Source of the DNA: Anomaloglossus baeobatrachus | Lineage: Eukaryota > Chordata > Amphibia > Anura > Aromobatidae | Assembly: GCF_048569485.1 (NCBI RefSeq) | Contig: NC_134353.1 | Coordinates: 702,448,958-702,512,957 of the forward strand | DNA: 64,000 bases | Direction of reading: 5' to 3' | Shown here: one piece after another, positions 41,029 through 52,452 of the stretch | Numbering within the stretch: position 1 is the stretch's first letter | Layout: each line of letters opens with the position of its first letter | Program-made: the position numbers and the translations under genes | The notes under the pieces: generated by a model | What the model was told of the DNA's origin: nothing | Database searches by the model: none | Seen by the model: only the letters and a program-made list of their open reading frames with translations

Positions 41029-44000
41029 CCACGAAGCCCTGGATTAGTAATGGGTAGGGGTACACTAATAGTGTAAGTATAAAAAAAAAAACAAAACACC
41101 AAAACACAGGATTTTTTTTTCAATTTAAGGATTGTTCTCTCAAATTTATTAACCCCCAAAACAGCCCTGCAGGTCAACGTAATCCACACCATGACTATTC
41201 TGGCTCTGCTACATCCTGGACAGAGCCACAGCTGTGAGAGTGGTGACGTTAGTGAGTTCACCTGAGGTCAGCTGTCGGGTTCCCACGATATCCCAGCTGT
41301 GAACTCCTTAGTTAGACTCCTTACCGGATTAGGAAATGTGTACATAGAGTATTTTGTTGTTGAAATTTCTGCAACCAAATCTGCATCTCGTGGCAGAAAA
41401 ATGCATCAAAAGTAGTGATGGGCAGACTGACTGTAAAAGTCTGGAGATCCAGGTTTCATAAGTATCTGGGTGCTGGAATTGGGCCCGGAGTTCTCGGGCA
41501 ACTCCGGCAAATTTTTTTTTAAAAAAAATAAAGAATGCGCACTATACTAACAGACTAGGTGGCGTGGTTGCTTCCGGGTGGCTCACTATTCTTCCGAGGC
41601 CGCCTGTTAGCCTAATACATATTCACTGCTTCCCCTCCTACCGGCAGTCCTGGCGTCTGTGATTGTTTGCAGTCAGATGCGCCCCCAGCCTTTGTGACAG
41701 TGTCTGACTGCAACCAATTACAGACCCTGTCTGCAGGTCTGTCGTGTGTAAAAATAAAATGGCGTAGGGTCATTATGATTTCCAGCCGTGTGCTACTGTT
41801 GGCTGTGTATCAAAATAAGAGGAACCGCATGTGGGTTTTGTTTTTTTTAAAATTTAAATCCATTTTAAAAAAAGTTTGCCGTTCCACCCCAATTTTGATA
41901 CCCAGCCATGATAAAGTTGGGGGTAGGTGTTCTCAGGCTGTGGAGACCCATGCTTATTGGGCTTCCAAGCCTAAAAATAGCAGCCTGCAGCCGCCCAAGA
42001 TTGTTGCATCCATTAGATGTGACAATCCCAGAACTTTGCTCTGTAATTGAAAAGAAACACCAAAAAAAATTATTTATTAACCCCCAAAACACCATGTCCA
42101 ACGTAATCCATACAAGGTTCACCAACTATTCCCGCTCTGCTACATCTGAGGTGACAGGGGGCGGCCATAGAACATAGCCACCATCTGAGCTTTAGGCCCC
42201 CTTCACACGTCCGTGAAAATAACGCACGTTTTTCACTGATGTGTCAAAGGTGCATATTGTCCTTCGTGTTTATGGCACACGTGTGTTCTCCATGAGTTAT
42301 CAGTGATAACACGCAGAGAACTGGAACTTTCTACTCGCCTGTCCCTGGCGTTCCTGTCCGTGGTGCTGATCTTCGGTCTCCATCACTGGCAGAAGCCACG
42401 GGGGGGGGGTTTGCAAAGAGATGCAGATTTGGTGCTGAAATTTCAACATCATACACCTGCACTCAATCTACACGTCCTGGCAAAAAAAAAAAAAACAAAC
42501 AAAACAACTCATCAAAACCGCATGTGACATGATGCGGTAGTGATGCGATTTTTTTTTTTTTTGTGTGCCAGGTGGTGTAGATTGGGTGCAGGAATATGGT
42601 GTAAAACTTTCAGCACTAAATCTACATCTCTTAGCTTTATCTGTGCTGGGTATCATGATATGGGGGGGGGGGGACCCTATGCCAATTTATTTTTATACCA
42701 TGATATAGACACGCAGACAGGGTTTGATTGCAGGCAGTCAGACACGCTGCCACTCAAGCTGGGGGCGCATCAGACTGCAACAAGTCAACGACACCAGGAC
42801 TGTTGGTGGGCGGGGGAAGCAGTGAATATGCATGAAGGTAAATGAGCGGGTCCGATAGTCCTCTGCCTGGAAGCAGTTACAGCTGCGCCAGAGTCTCTAA
42901 GTATGGCGCACTTGCTCTAATTCTCCTGTCCCTTCTACCACCATTTTTAAGAGCCTGATTCTGGTCCCCATAGACATATGGGGACCGGTATCTGGTTGTG
43001 TTTTTATGCCAGGAGATGCAGATTTGGTGCAGAAATTTCTGCAATCAAATAGTCCGGGCAGATAGCCTAATCCAGTAATCCAGCATGGATTTCACCTCAG
43101 GTGAGTTAACCTGAGGTACTGTGGGAACAGACAGCTGTGAACGCAGTGACTTCACTGCTATCACAGCTGTGTCACCGTCCGTATGTCAAGTTTTCTAATG
43201 TAACAGTGTCCTGTGATCTCATGATGTAGTAGATCTAGGATTCCTGTGAGACGCAGTGGCTGTCGGAACTGCAGGGGTGTTTGTTTCTCCAATTTATTAA
43301 TTCGCCCAAAGTGTTGTTTTGTTTTTAAATAAAGGATTTTTCTGTTTTGTGTGTTTATTTCTTTTTACATAATTAGTAGTTGGGGAAACCTCAGACCTCT
43401 TAATTGTGGTAGCTGTGATTTTTCTTTTTTTTGACGAATCATAGCTGTCCTTAACCCATTATTACCTCGAGTGCCAGCACTCCAGGGCAATTGAGATGAG
43501 CAGGGTGAGCGCATCTAATGGATGCGCCCATACTGGGGTGGCTGTGAGCTCCTATTTTTAGGATGGGAAGAGCCCAATAACTATAGGCCTCCCCAGCCTG
43601 AGAATACCAGTCCCAAGCTGTCTGCTTTATCCTGGCTGGGTATCAAAATTGAGGGGGAGGACCCCATGCTTTTTTTTTTTATTAAAAAAAAAAATCCTGT
43701 AGAAAAACAAAACGGTGTATGGTCTTGTATTGTGATTCACAGCCACGATGAAGCACACAGCTGGGAGCTGCAGCCTGCATCTGTCTGCTTTATCTGCGCT
43801 GAGTATCAAAATACCATACGCCATTTTTCCTAGTTATTTATTTTTTACACTCCACTTTGCGGATCCAGTCAGCTAGTGTGAGGGCAACCAATCACATACA
43901 CTGACACAAAGCAGTGGGGAGGAGAATATTCATAAGTTTTAATTAGCAAACAGAGAAGCAGTGTGACAGCCATGCACGCGGAATCTCGTTAAATATAATT

Positions 44001-44065
44001 GGCCTGCTTTTCAGCCCCCTAGCCATTACTAACACCATTTTCTAGCACTAATGTTTAGGTACCTT
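41029..44065. repeat. Composite cluster of dispersed repeats, no gene seen
   Basis: Several modules recur in both orientations: TTTATTAACCCCCAAAACA with CAACGTAATCCA (41148, 42071); the block CCGGCAGTCCTGGCGTCTGT at 41641 with a complement-like copy near 42760-42810; TCTGCATCTC/GAGATGCAGA with TTTCTGCAACCAAATCTG (41372, 42418, 43014). GCCCCCTTCACACGTCCGTG at 42196 is the left end of a MITE without a visible partner. The module at 41620 returns at the window end (63870-64000). All are non-coding. Confidence 0.5.
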
Positions 44066-44114
44066 AAAAAAAAGTAGATTTTGGGTACTCACTGTAAAAT
44101 CTCTTTCTTTGAGC

Positions 44115-44239
44115 CTTCATTGGGGGACACAGAGATCATGGGTTGTATGCTGCTGCCACTAGGAGGCGACACTAAGCAAAAAACAAGGAAACTCCTCCTA
44201 TGCAGTATACACCCACCAACTGGCAATTGTACCTCAGTT
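44115..44239. repeat. DIRS element 2, left inverted terminal repeat
   Basis: 125 bp starting CTTCATTGGGGGACACAGAG, complementary to 50057-50181 with a single mismatch seen by eye. The end-specific extension 44073-44114 lies outside it. Confidence 0.9.
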
Positions 44240-44360
44240 AGTGAGAAAGCAATAGGAGACAACAGTAGAACAAAACGCACAATCGTACAGAAGTGGACAT
44301 TAAACTCAACAGTCAACAGAAACATTGAATAGTAACATATGTCCAACACAAGGGCGGGTG

Positions 44361-44459
44361 CTGTGTCACCCAATGAAGGCTCCAAGAAAGAGATTTTACG
44401 GTGAGTACCCAAAATCTACTTTTCTTTATCGCTTCATTGGGGGACACAGAGACCATGGG
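44361..44459. repeat. DIRS element 2, internal complementary region (ICR)
   Basis: The first half complements the left end of the element (AGTAGATTTTGGGTACTCAC and onward); the second half, TTTCTTTATCGCTTCATTGG and onward, complements the right end. It is followed by GACGTCCTAAAGCAGTCCC, which matches the first element's GACGTCCAAAAGCAGTCCC after its own ICR. Confidence 0.88.
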
Positions 44460-44479
44460 ACGTCCTAAAGCAGTCCCGC

Positions 44480-47400
44480 GGGTGGGTCTAATGTTACTCT
44501 CAGGGCTGACCTCGGTCCACTGCAGCCTGCAGAACTCGTCTACCGAGGCTCGCATCGGAGGATGCGAAAGTGTGGACCCTGTAGAACTTAGTGAAAGTGT
44601 GGAGCGAAGACCAGGTGGCCGCTTTGCAAAGCTGCGACGCTTGAGCGTGGTGACGGACCGCCCACGAGGCTCCCACCGCCCTGGTGGAATGGGCCGTAAT
44701 CCTGAGTGGGCGCGTTCTCCCTCTTACCCGGTAGGCTTCCAGTACAGCAGAGCGAATCCATCACGAAATGGAGGACTTGGAGGCAGGTAGGCCTCTGTGC
44801 GGACCAGACGGAAGTACAAAAAGGGAATCCGACCGTCTGAATTGAGAGGTCCTGGAAATGTACAAACGGAGAGCTCTGACCAAGTCCAGCTTGTGGAGAA
44901 GAATCTCACGAGGGTGCGAAGGATTCGGACAAAAGGAGGGGAGAACAATGTCCTCGTTAAGATGGAAAGAGGAAACCACCTTGGGCAGAAAGGAAGGAAC
45001 CGGACGGAGGACTACCTTATCCTGGTGGAAGACAAGATATGGAGAGCGGCAGGAAAGCGCCGCTAGTTCAGATACCCGCCTGATTGACGTGATGGCAACT
45101 AAGAAGGCGACCTTCCAAGAGAGGAACGTGAGGGACGTCTCCTGCATAGGTTCGAAGGGGGAATGCTGGAGAACAGACAGAACCAGGTTAAGGTCCCAGG
45201 GCTCCACCGGAGGTTGAACGGGGGGCGCCGCATGCGCGGCCCCCTGAATGAATGTGCGAACCTGTGATCGAGAGGCAATCCTCCTTTGAAAGAGAATGGA
45301 AAGAGCAGACACTTGACCCTTGAGGGAGCTGAGTGCTAATCCAGCCTCCAGACCAGATTGTAGGAATGACAACAGAACTGGCAAGGAGAAGGTCATGGCT
45401 GTGACCTGGTTAGCTTCACACCAGCGGAAATAGGCCTTCCACGTCCGGTGGTAAATGCGGGAAGAGGAAGGCTTCCGCGCTTTGATCATTGTCTGGACGA
45501 CCTTTTCTGAGAATCCCGCGGAAGTTAGTACTGCGGCTTCAACAGCCATGCCGTTAAATTGAGCGACTGTGAATTCTGGTGAAGAAAAGGCCCTTGAGTG
45601 AGAAGGTCCTGGACGTCTGGAAGTCTCCACGGAACGTCGGCGAGAAGGTGCACGCGCTCTGCATACCACGGGCGACGAGGCCAATCTGGGGCCACAAGAA
45701 TCACCGGAACTCCCTCCGCCTTTATCTTCTTGACTAGCTTGGGTATAAGCGGAAGTGGAGGAAAGAGGAACGGCAGAGAGAACTGCGACCAGGGGATCGC
45801 TAGGGCGTCCGTTGCGAGCGCTAGTGGGTCTCTTGCCCTGGAGACGAACTGGGGAACCTTGTGATTCCACCTGGAGGCCAGGAGATCCACGTCGGGGGTC
45901 CCCCACCTGGAACAGATCTGCTGGAAGATTCTGGGATTGAGGGACCACTCTCCGGCGTCGAGGCCCTCTCGGCTGAGGAAGTCGGCGGCCCAATTGTCCA
46001 CGCCCGGGATGTGTACCGCCGAAATCGCTGGGATGTTCTGTTCGGCCCAGTCGAGGATTTGAGATACCTCTCTCATTGCCGCTCGGCTGCGTGTTCCGCC
46101 TTGATGGTTTATGTAGGCTACAGTGGTTGCATTGTCGGACTGCACCCGAACTGGGTGTCCGCGAAGCAGAGCCTTCCAATGAAATAGAGCTAGGCGAACT
46201 GATCTGAGTTCCAAGATGTTGATGGGAAGTTTGGTTTCCGGCTCGGTCCAGCGACCCTGCACTGTGAGGTTCTGGAAAGTGGCCCCCCATCCTAGCAGGC
46301 TGGCGTCTGTCGTGACGACCCTCCATCGAAGGGGAAGAAATGATCTCCTTTGGAGGGTGAGGGGAGAGCATCTCCACCATTCCAATGACTGTCTGTCTGA
46401 CTCGAGGAGGGATCGCAATTGGTCGATCCAGGGAGTGAGGGGACTTGTCCCATGCTGCGAGGAGGAGACCTTGAAGGGGGCGAGTGTGGAATTGACTGTA
46501 GGGCACCGCTTCCATTGACGCCACCATCTTCCTGAGAATGCTCATGCAGTATCGAAGGGAGCAGCGAGGTGCGCGTTGGAGCTTCCAAATCCCCCTGAGA
46601 ATAGCTGTGAGTTTGTCCTTGGGCAGAAGAACCTTCGCTTGTGTGGTATCGAAGATCATGCCGAGGAATGAGATGCGTTGAGTCGGGATCAGAGATGACT
46701 TTGGTCTGTTGATCAACCAGCCGAGACGGGATAGAGTATCCAGAGTGATGTTGAGACTGTCGCGGCACTCCGCCGCCGAGGGAGCCTTGATCAAAATATC
46801 GTCCAGATACGGGATGGCTAGAATTCCCCGGGACCGAAGGATAGCCATGACAGTAGCCATCACCTTGGTGAAGACTCTGGGAGCTGTCGAGAGCCCGAAT
46901 GGGAGGGCAGTGAACTGGAAGTGTTGCCCCTGAACCATGAAGCGTAGGAATCTCTGATGAGCTGGAAAGATCGGGATGTGGAGATAGGCGTCCTGGATGT
47001 CCACCGAGCAAAGGAACTCCCCTGGTTCCATGGACGCTATCACTGAGCGCAGAGACTCCATGCGGAATCGCCGGAGGCGGACCCGCCTGTTAAGGCGCTT
47101 GAGATCCAGGATGGGGCGGACTGTGCCATTCTTCTTCGGTACCACGAAGAGGTTTGAATAAAAACCCCGGAATCTGTCTTGAGGGGGTACGGAGATGATG
47201 ACCCCAGAGTCTCGCATGGCTTGAATGGCTGCGAAGAAGCCCTTTGTGAGGGAGGGATCCTTGGGGGGCTTGGACTGGACGAAGCGTGAGCGTGGGAGCG
47301 AAGAAAACTCTATCTTGTAGCCGTGAGAGACGACGTCTCGAACCCAGGCGTCGTCTATCACGGAAAGCCACGTGCTTCTGAACCTGCGGAGACGACCGCC

Positions 47401-47838
47401 GACCCTGGATGGGGACCCGGTGCCGGGAGCCCAGTCATGCGGAGGAAAATCTGTGGGATCTGGACCTGGAGGACTTGGACTGCTGGCCACAGGAACGCCA
47501 GTGGGCTGCTGCCTTAAAGGAGGGCTTCCGTCTCTCCTGACATGCCAGGGACCGCTCCCGACGTGAGTTGGTGTTGGTGGAGAATTGGCGAAAGGGAAAA
47601 AGCCGCCGCTTTGGAGGAGCACGAGGGGTCCTCTGTTGGGGGAGGAAGGTACTCTTGCCTCCCGTAGCCTCAGAGATGATCTTGTCCAGCTTTTCTCCGA
47701 AGAGTCTGGCACCGACAAAGGGAAGACTGGTGAGAGACTTCTTGGATGCGGAGTCTGCGTTCCACGCCTTAAGCCACAGGGCTCTGCGGATTGCAGTAAT
47801 GTTGCCGGCTGCCAGGGCAGCGGAAGCAGCAGAGTCAA
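44480..47838 (-). pseudogene. DIRS element 2, RT-RNase H-tyrosine recombinase block
   Basis: Coding block with all three enzymatic regions recognisable: reverse transcriptase (FVVPKKNGTVRPILDLKRL, SVDIQDAYLHIPI, YLDDILIKAPS), RNase H (VTTDASLLGWGATF, QSDNATTVAYINHQGG, GVDNWAADFLSREG) with the DIRS tail (GTPDVDLLASRWN, LVAPDWPRRPWY), and tyrosine recombinase (KARKPSSSRIYHRTWKAY, SIRRVSELAALSC). The order and overlap are those of the family. The block appears lightly broken, with about two interruptions, so it is recorded as a fossil. Confidence 0.88.
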
Positions 47839-48907
47839 GGGACGCAGCGACTAGATATTTTCCGGCATGAGTGATCTGATCTGCCAGATCTGCCAGCTCT
47901 GGTCTGGGAGCATCAGCCAGGATACCACGGCGAAGGATCTTTGCCCAGGCGGAGACAGCCTTGGAAACCCAGGTGGTCGCAAAGGCTGGAGTGATGGCCG
48001 AGCCGGAGGCCTCAAAGGCCGACCTGGCTAAGGATTCTATGGTCCTGTCCAAGGGATCCTTCAGGGAGGCTCCATCGGACAGCGGCAGGATGGTGCTGGA
48101 CAAGAGTCGGGAGATCGGAGGATCCACTGAAGGGGCCACTGACCACTTCTGGAGAAGTTCCTGTGGGAAGGGGTAAAGGACCTGAGCTCGCTTGCGCTTC
48201 TGGAAACGCTTGTCGGGATGTTCCCACTGTCTGGAAAAAATATCCTCAAACTCCCTGTGGTTGCCAAAGCTTTTTGGCAGCTTCTTGGCTCTTTTGAAAG
48301 GGACTGATTGACAGGTAGGCGCCGGATCAATATCCTGTACCTCTAGGGTCTGATAGACAGCAATGACCAGACTGTCCATCATACCGGTCAGCTTGGATAT
48401 ATGTTCAGAGTCCAGATCGGAGTCAGAAGCAGAGTCCTGGTCCGAATCTGGAGCTGCCGCAGAAGAGACAGGAGACAGCGAGCGTGATGCTCTGGCGGCC
48501 ATAGCAGGGCTAGGGGAGCTGGAGGAAGACCCAGAGAGGGACCGCTTCCTAGACCTCCTGTGGGTTCTGCCTTGCCGGGCTGGAGGCGCTGCGGGCTCAG
48601 ACTCGCTCTGGGTCGCCGGGGGGACTCCAGAGGAGGAGGCGGACAGACGGTCTATGGCCGAGGCTAAGGATTGAGACATGTGAGTTAGCTTGTCCACGGA
48701 CTGGGAGAGAGCTGAGGCCCACCCAGGCATGGGGGCCGAGTCCTCGTTACGGGCGGTGGGGGGCTCCGTAGTAGTCATGTTAGGGGTGCTACAGGCTACG
48801 CAGATGGGGGAGGACTGCCCTGAGGGAAACTTCTTTAGGCAAGAGGAGCAGGCGAAGTGAAGCACTATGGCCTGTGGTTGAGAGCGGGTCGCTCTTGTGC
48901 TGGACAT
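47435..48907 (-). CDS. DIRS element 2, gag-like frame
   Basis: Open frame of 490 codons starting MSSTRATRSQPQAIV. An N-terminal zinc-ribbon-like pair (FACSSCLKKF, PICVACSTP) matches the first element's gag. A Ser-rich and acidic middle follows (RKRSLSGSSSSSPSP, then SDQDSASDSDLDSEH), then the shared block YPFPQELLQKWSVAPSVDPP and LPFVGARLFGEKLDKIISEA. The last part is basic. It overlaps the start of the RT block, as in the other element. Looks whole. Confidence 0.85.
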   Translation of the reverse strand: MSSTRATRSQPQAIVLHFACSSCLKKFPSGQSSPICVACSTPNMTTTEPPTARNEDSAPMPGWASALSQSVDKLTHMSQSLASAIDRLSASSSGVPPATQSESEPAAPPARQGRTHRRSRKRSLSGSSSSSPSPAMAARASRSLSPVSSAAAPDSDQDSASDSDLDSEHISKLTGMMDSLVIAVYQTLEVQDIDPAPTCQSVPFKRAKKLPKSFGNHREFEDIFSRQWEHPDKRFQKRKRAQVLYPFPQELLQKWSVAPSVDPPISRLLSSTILPLSDGASLKDPLDRTIESLARSAFEASGSAITPAFATTWVSKAVSAWAKILRRGILADAPRPELADLADQITHAGKYLVAASLDSAASAALAAGNITAIRRALWLKAWNADSASKKSLTSLPFVGARLFGEKLDKIISEATGGKSTFLPQQRTPRAPPKRRLFPFRQFSTNTNSRRERSLACQERRKPSFKAAAHWRSCGQQSKSSRSRSHRFSSA

Positions 48908-50056
48908 GGGACAGAAGAGAGGAAATGAGGCAAGGGAAGAGAGACAGGAGGATGCCAGGTGGATGAGGTACTGGGGAAGGAGCTGCCTCCCAGTGGCAGA
49001 GCTTACCCAGATTCTGTCGTTCTGTGTTTGAGCTGTCTCTGTATGCAGGCGCTGTGTCCTGTTCAGCTATGCAGCCTGAGGGAGCAGAGGTGGGGGCTCC
49101 GAGGAGTTGCAGGGACGTGAAGCCGGTGGCTGCACGTGGAGCGTGTCTGCCGCACAGGAGATCGCAGGGCAGTGATTGCTGCTGAGAGCCCAGGCCGGAG
49201 GAGGAGCAGAAAAAAGAGCGCGAAAAAACGGCGCGCAGATTGCAGGTATCGGCCGGGAGAGAGAGAGGAGGCCCGTGGTTGGCTAGGAAAGGGCATGCAG
49301 AGGCCTCCCCTGACTGGCTGCTGGAGCGGGCGGGCCTGCTAGAAGTGAGGGCTCACGCGATAGGCTGGCCGGGAGGGGGCGTGGCTGGACGGGAGCTAGG
49401 CCGGAGGGAAGCCGGGGACTAAATTTTGAGGTGAGGCCGCAGGGGGAGCCGAGGATGGGGTTGGGGTGCACCCCCCTTGTGGGGGAGCCGAGCGTACTGC
49501 CTGGAGGGAAGCTGACCCGGGGTAAGGAGCTAAGCTTGAAAGATAATGATTTAAAGAGACATTTTTTTTTTTAAATTTAAAACGGAGCCCCCCATGACCC
49601 GGGACAAGGGATGGGTACCTGTCCCGGTGGCTGATAGTTCTCTTTGGCTTGATTCTGTCCTCCTTGGCTTGATCCCTGGGAAGGACATAGGGAGACTGGG
49701 ATCTTCCAATGATTTTTCGTCTCCCCTCCCTGATCAGGCCGGCTGTGGAGGGTGGGCGTGCAGGGGGAGGGGGGCAAGGACCATCCGCCTGTCCCTCTGT
49801 GCGGATGCCCCCCCAAACAGTCTTGAGAGTGTTAGGGGGGTAGGGTCCTGCCAGACAGGCACGGAAGTCAACGGAAGTGGCGGACGGACCCCACTTCTGT
49901 GCGACCGGCCTCTAGGGGGGAGAGCAGGGTGAGCAATTACACCCTGTCGCCCGACGAGCTGTGTCTGAAAAGAAAAAGGGGAAAAGATTAAAAATACAAA
50001 CCTGAGGGGCTGGGAGCAGCCCCAAGTGTGTCCACCTCCTATGGACACTAAGCTTA

Positions 50057-50181
50057 AACTGAGGTACAATTGCCAGTTGGTGGGTGTATACTGCATAGGA
50101 GGAGTTTCCTTGTTTTTTGCTTAGTGTCGCCTCCTAGTGGCAGCAGCATACAACCCATGGTCTCTGTGTCCCCCAATGAAG
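50057..50181. repeat. DIRS element 2, right inverted terminal repeat
   Basis: 125 bp, AACTGAGGTACAATTGCCAG and onward, complement of 44115-44239. It is the 5' end of the element in its own direction. Confidence 0.9.
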
Positions 50182-50193
50182 CGATAAAGAAAA

Positions 50194-51133
50194 AAAGCCT
50201 ACTGGACCCAAACTTCTGCGGGTTTCCCCATAGATATGCGATCTTTTACTATATAAAGTTATACATGCAAAGCCAGTTATGAACAAGTACATGTGTATGC
50301 TCAGATTGGCAGTGTGAGGTCTATGAACCCCTTCAGACTTGTAGGCTGTTTTCACCTTTCTTACCAGGACAATCCTGACCAGTATAACTTTATATGATAA
50401 CTAATGATTCAATATATTCCAGTGTTGTTGAGATGTATATTTTTATGACACAATGAATTTCATGTTATTGGAAAAGTTTGGTTGATATAATATGCATTTA
50501 TTTATGAAAATCAAAAATATTTGACATATTAAAATTTTGCAGTTTTCAAACTTTGAATTTTTGTGCCCTTAAACAAGATATACCACACACAATATAAAAA
50601 ACATTTGCCACATGTCTACTTGATATCGGCAGCATTTTTTTTTTAAACAATTTTTTTTTTTTTATTAGAAATTCTTGATGCACTTTTAACCTTCCTAACT
50701 CTCTAATAACAAAATTTACAAAACCAATTTTTTTTTAGGGACCACATCACATTTGAAGTGATTGAGGAGCCTATGTAACAGAAAATACCCCGAAAACGTC
50801 TAAATGGTGGGAGTTCAAATTTGGTAATGGGTAATGTTAGTCTTAGATCATTCATAATCAATCATGGGAGCAGATAAACAAATATGGCAGTGCCGGTTTA
50901 GTCTACTGATGTACACCAACTACTCCACCTTTGGCTGTACTGATGGAGGGTCCTGTTGCGGTGTCTATTAAAAGGACAAACTACAGTAGCATGCTCCCCT
51001 TCATTTTAACCAGATCTGTGAAACGCTGAACATTATTATTATCTACTGAACATGTATTGCCCAAGCTATTTCAAAAGGAATAAAGCGTAGATTGAATCGG
51101 AGGGCAGTGCTCTACTAGTGTTTCACTTTTTTT
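50194..51133. other. COMT 3' flank, no gene seen
   Basis: About 940 bp of A+T-rich sequence between the DIRS element and the COMT polyadenylation candidates. T-runs at 50634-50665. No repeat borders recognised. Confidence 0.45.
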
Positions 51134-51147
51134 TTTATTTATTTATT
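51134..51147 (-). promoter_or_regulatory. COMT: Candidate COMT polyadenylation signals
   Basis: Three overlapping AATAAA hexamers on the - strand (TTTATTTATTTATT on the + strand), 110-125 nt downstream of the COMT stop and followed by an A/T-rich tract. Position and direction fit a short COMT 3'UTR, but A+T-rich DNA can produce such motifs by chance. Confidence 0.4.
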
Positions 51148-51256
51148 CTACAAATCTGTCAGTAAAATTACAGTAAAACTGTACAGAATTTAATAGACAT
51201 GTTTTATTCATTCACATCTTAACTATTTTTTCCTCCTTAACTGTATATAAATATAA

Positions 51257-51436
51257 TTAGCATTTGAAAACTGCTTTTTCCAGAGCATCCGCCTTATCCG
51301 AGTATTCAACGTGAGATGGGTAGTTAGTGCAGTCATAGCGTCCACATGTCCTGACATATTCAAGGAAGTCTGGAGCCCCAGGACACAGAACGTTGTCTGC
51401 TAGGAGCACAGATCCTGTCTTGAGCAAGCCAGATTC
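51257..51436 (-). CDS. COMT: COMT last coding exon
   Basis: Acceptor TCTACAACTTGTATAG on the - strand, then 59 codons and TAA (51257-51259). COMT transfers a methyl group from S-adenosylmethionine to catechols such as dopamine and catechol oestrogens. The exon opens [16 protein letters not shown], where D-N correspond to the Mg-binding Asp169/Asn170 of human soluble COMT. It continues [20 protein letters not shown] and [22 protein letters not shown]; the Glu of HVEYSD aligns with catalytic Glu199. The protein ends AVFKC, lacking the short Pro/Gly/Ala-rich tail of human COMT. It joins the exon at 59581-59712 in phase 0 (LLE/ESGLL). Confidence 0.95.
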   Translation of the reverse strand, partial: ESGLLKTGSVLLADNVLCPGAPDFLEYVRTCGRYDCTNYPSHVEYSDKADALEKAVFKC

Positions 51437-52257
51437 CTATACAAGTTGTAGAAGAAGCCACAATTAAATGTAGAATAGTAATAGAAGAATACTGCAGTGC
51501 ACAAGAGCAACGGTTATTGCGGTTTATGCCAAGTAAGGCCATCTCAACAAATCCAAGAAACGTGGACCATTCTTGCATTGGAAGACCTGGCCCAACTTCT
51601 GGGTATCCAGCCTTCAGCTAACTGCTTCAAATAGGTCTTTAAAGTAGTTCACTCAGGGTGGAAGAACAATGCAGTACGAGAGGATCTTCTGAAGCAAGGA
51701 TGGTCTGTTTCTGACAGATGTGACGTAACGTGGGATTGAATGATTAATGATTTCCAGGTTTTGCAGTGGACTCAATACATACAAAGCCAACCGTGATATT
51801 TAAAACACATTTAGTACTCATTCTATCTCCTGGTGATCCAGTGCAGACAATACTAACATTGTGGCTCAACCCTGGAACAGAAAAGATCAGTAAAGTTCGT
51901 GGTCCTAGAAACTGGACAAGAAATTAATGCAAGAGGAAGCTAAATGGATTATCTCAAGAGTTTGAACCCACAAGAAATAATTAAATTAAAAAAAAAAAAA
52001 TTCCTTTTAACACAACTTTATTTTATTTTCAAGTACCTTCTGATATTTTATGAATTTTATATAAAACAAGAAGCTAATGAGCTGAATAATTTTACTAGTA
52101 TGACTATATTTTTCTACAAGCCACCTTACAATTAAACTTGAGACAAGACTATGTATCTGATTCATTATTTGCATTTTTATTTTTTTTATTTTAAGTCTCT
52201 TATTTTGTTTTGTGGGACTGAATGAGGTTTTGCTACATATGCTATATATACATGTGC

Positions 52258-52317
<60 letters not shown>

Positions 52318-52452
52318 GTCACTTCTAGGCAGACACTAGAAAATATTTTGGCAAAAATTTGGTAAGTCAACCGCAAACATCTAGAAAGAAATATCATCTT
52401 ATCTGTATACCCTGGTACAAAGCTAACTTATGAATTCTAAATATAGGTAAGC
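51437..52452. other. COMT intron, no further exon seen
   Basis: Intronic DNA of the 8.1-kb COMT intron, with an A-run near 51990 and a TA microsatellite (52261-52315). No transposon borders recognised. Confidence 0.5.
52261..52315. repeat. (TA)n microsatellite
   Basis: About 27 uninterrupted TA units inside a COMT intron. Confidence 0.95.

Larger units (their letters stand above)
44073..50193 (-). mobile_element. DIRS1-like tyrosine-recombinase retrotransposon, lightly broken
   Basis: A second DIRS element, 6.1 kb, - strand, between ARVCF and COMT. It has the same parts as the first: inverted terminal repeats (44115-44239, 50057-50181), an internal complementary region (44361-44459), gag, and an RT-RNase H-recombinase block. 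The two are clearly different subfamilies; their proteins differ throughout although motifs align. The terminal repeats differ at one position by eye, so the insertion is young. The gag frame looks whole; the downstream coding block has about two breaks. Confidence 0.92.

Noticed and set aside
44797-48674. Many + strand open frames of 60-130 codons over DIRS element 2
   Set aside because: Antisense shadows of the G+C-rich DIRS coding block. None carries a recognisable domain.
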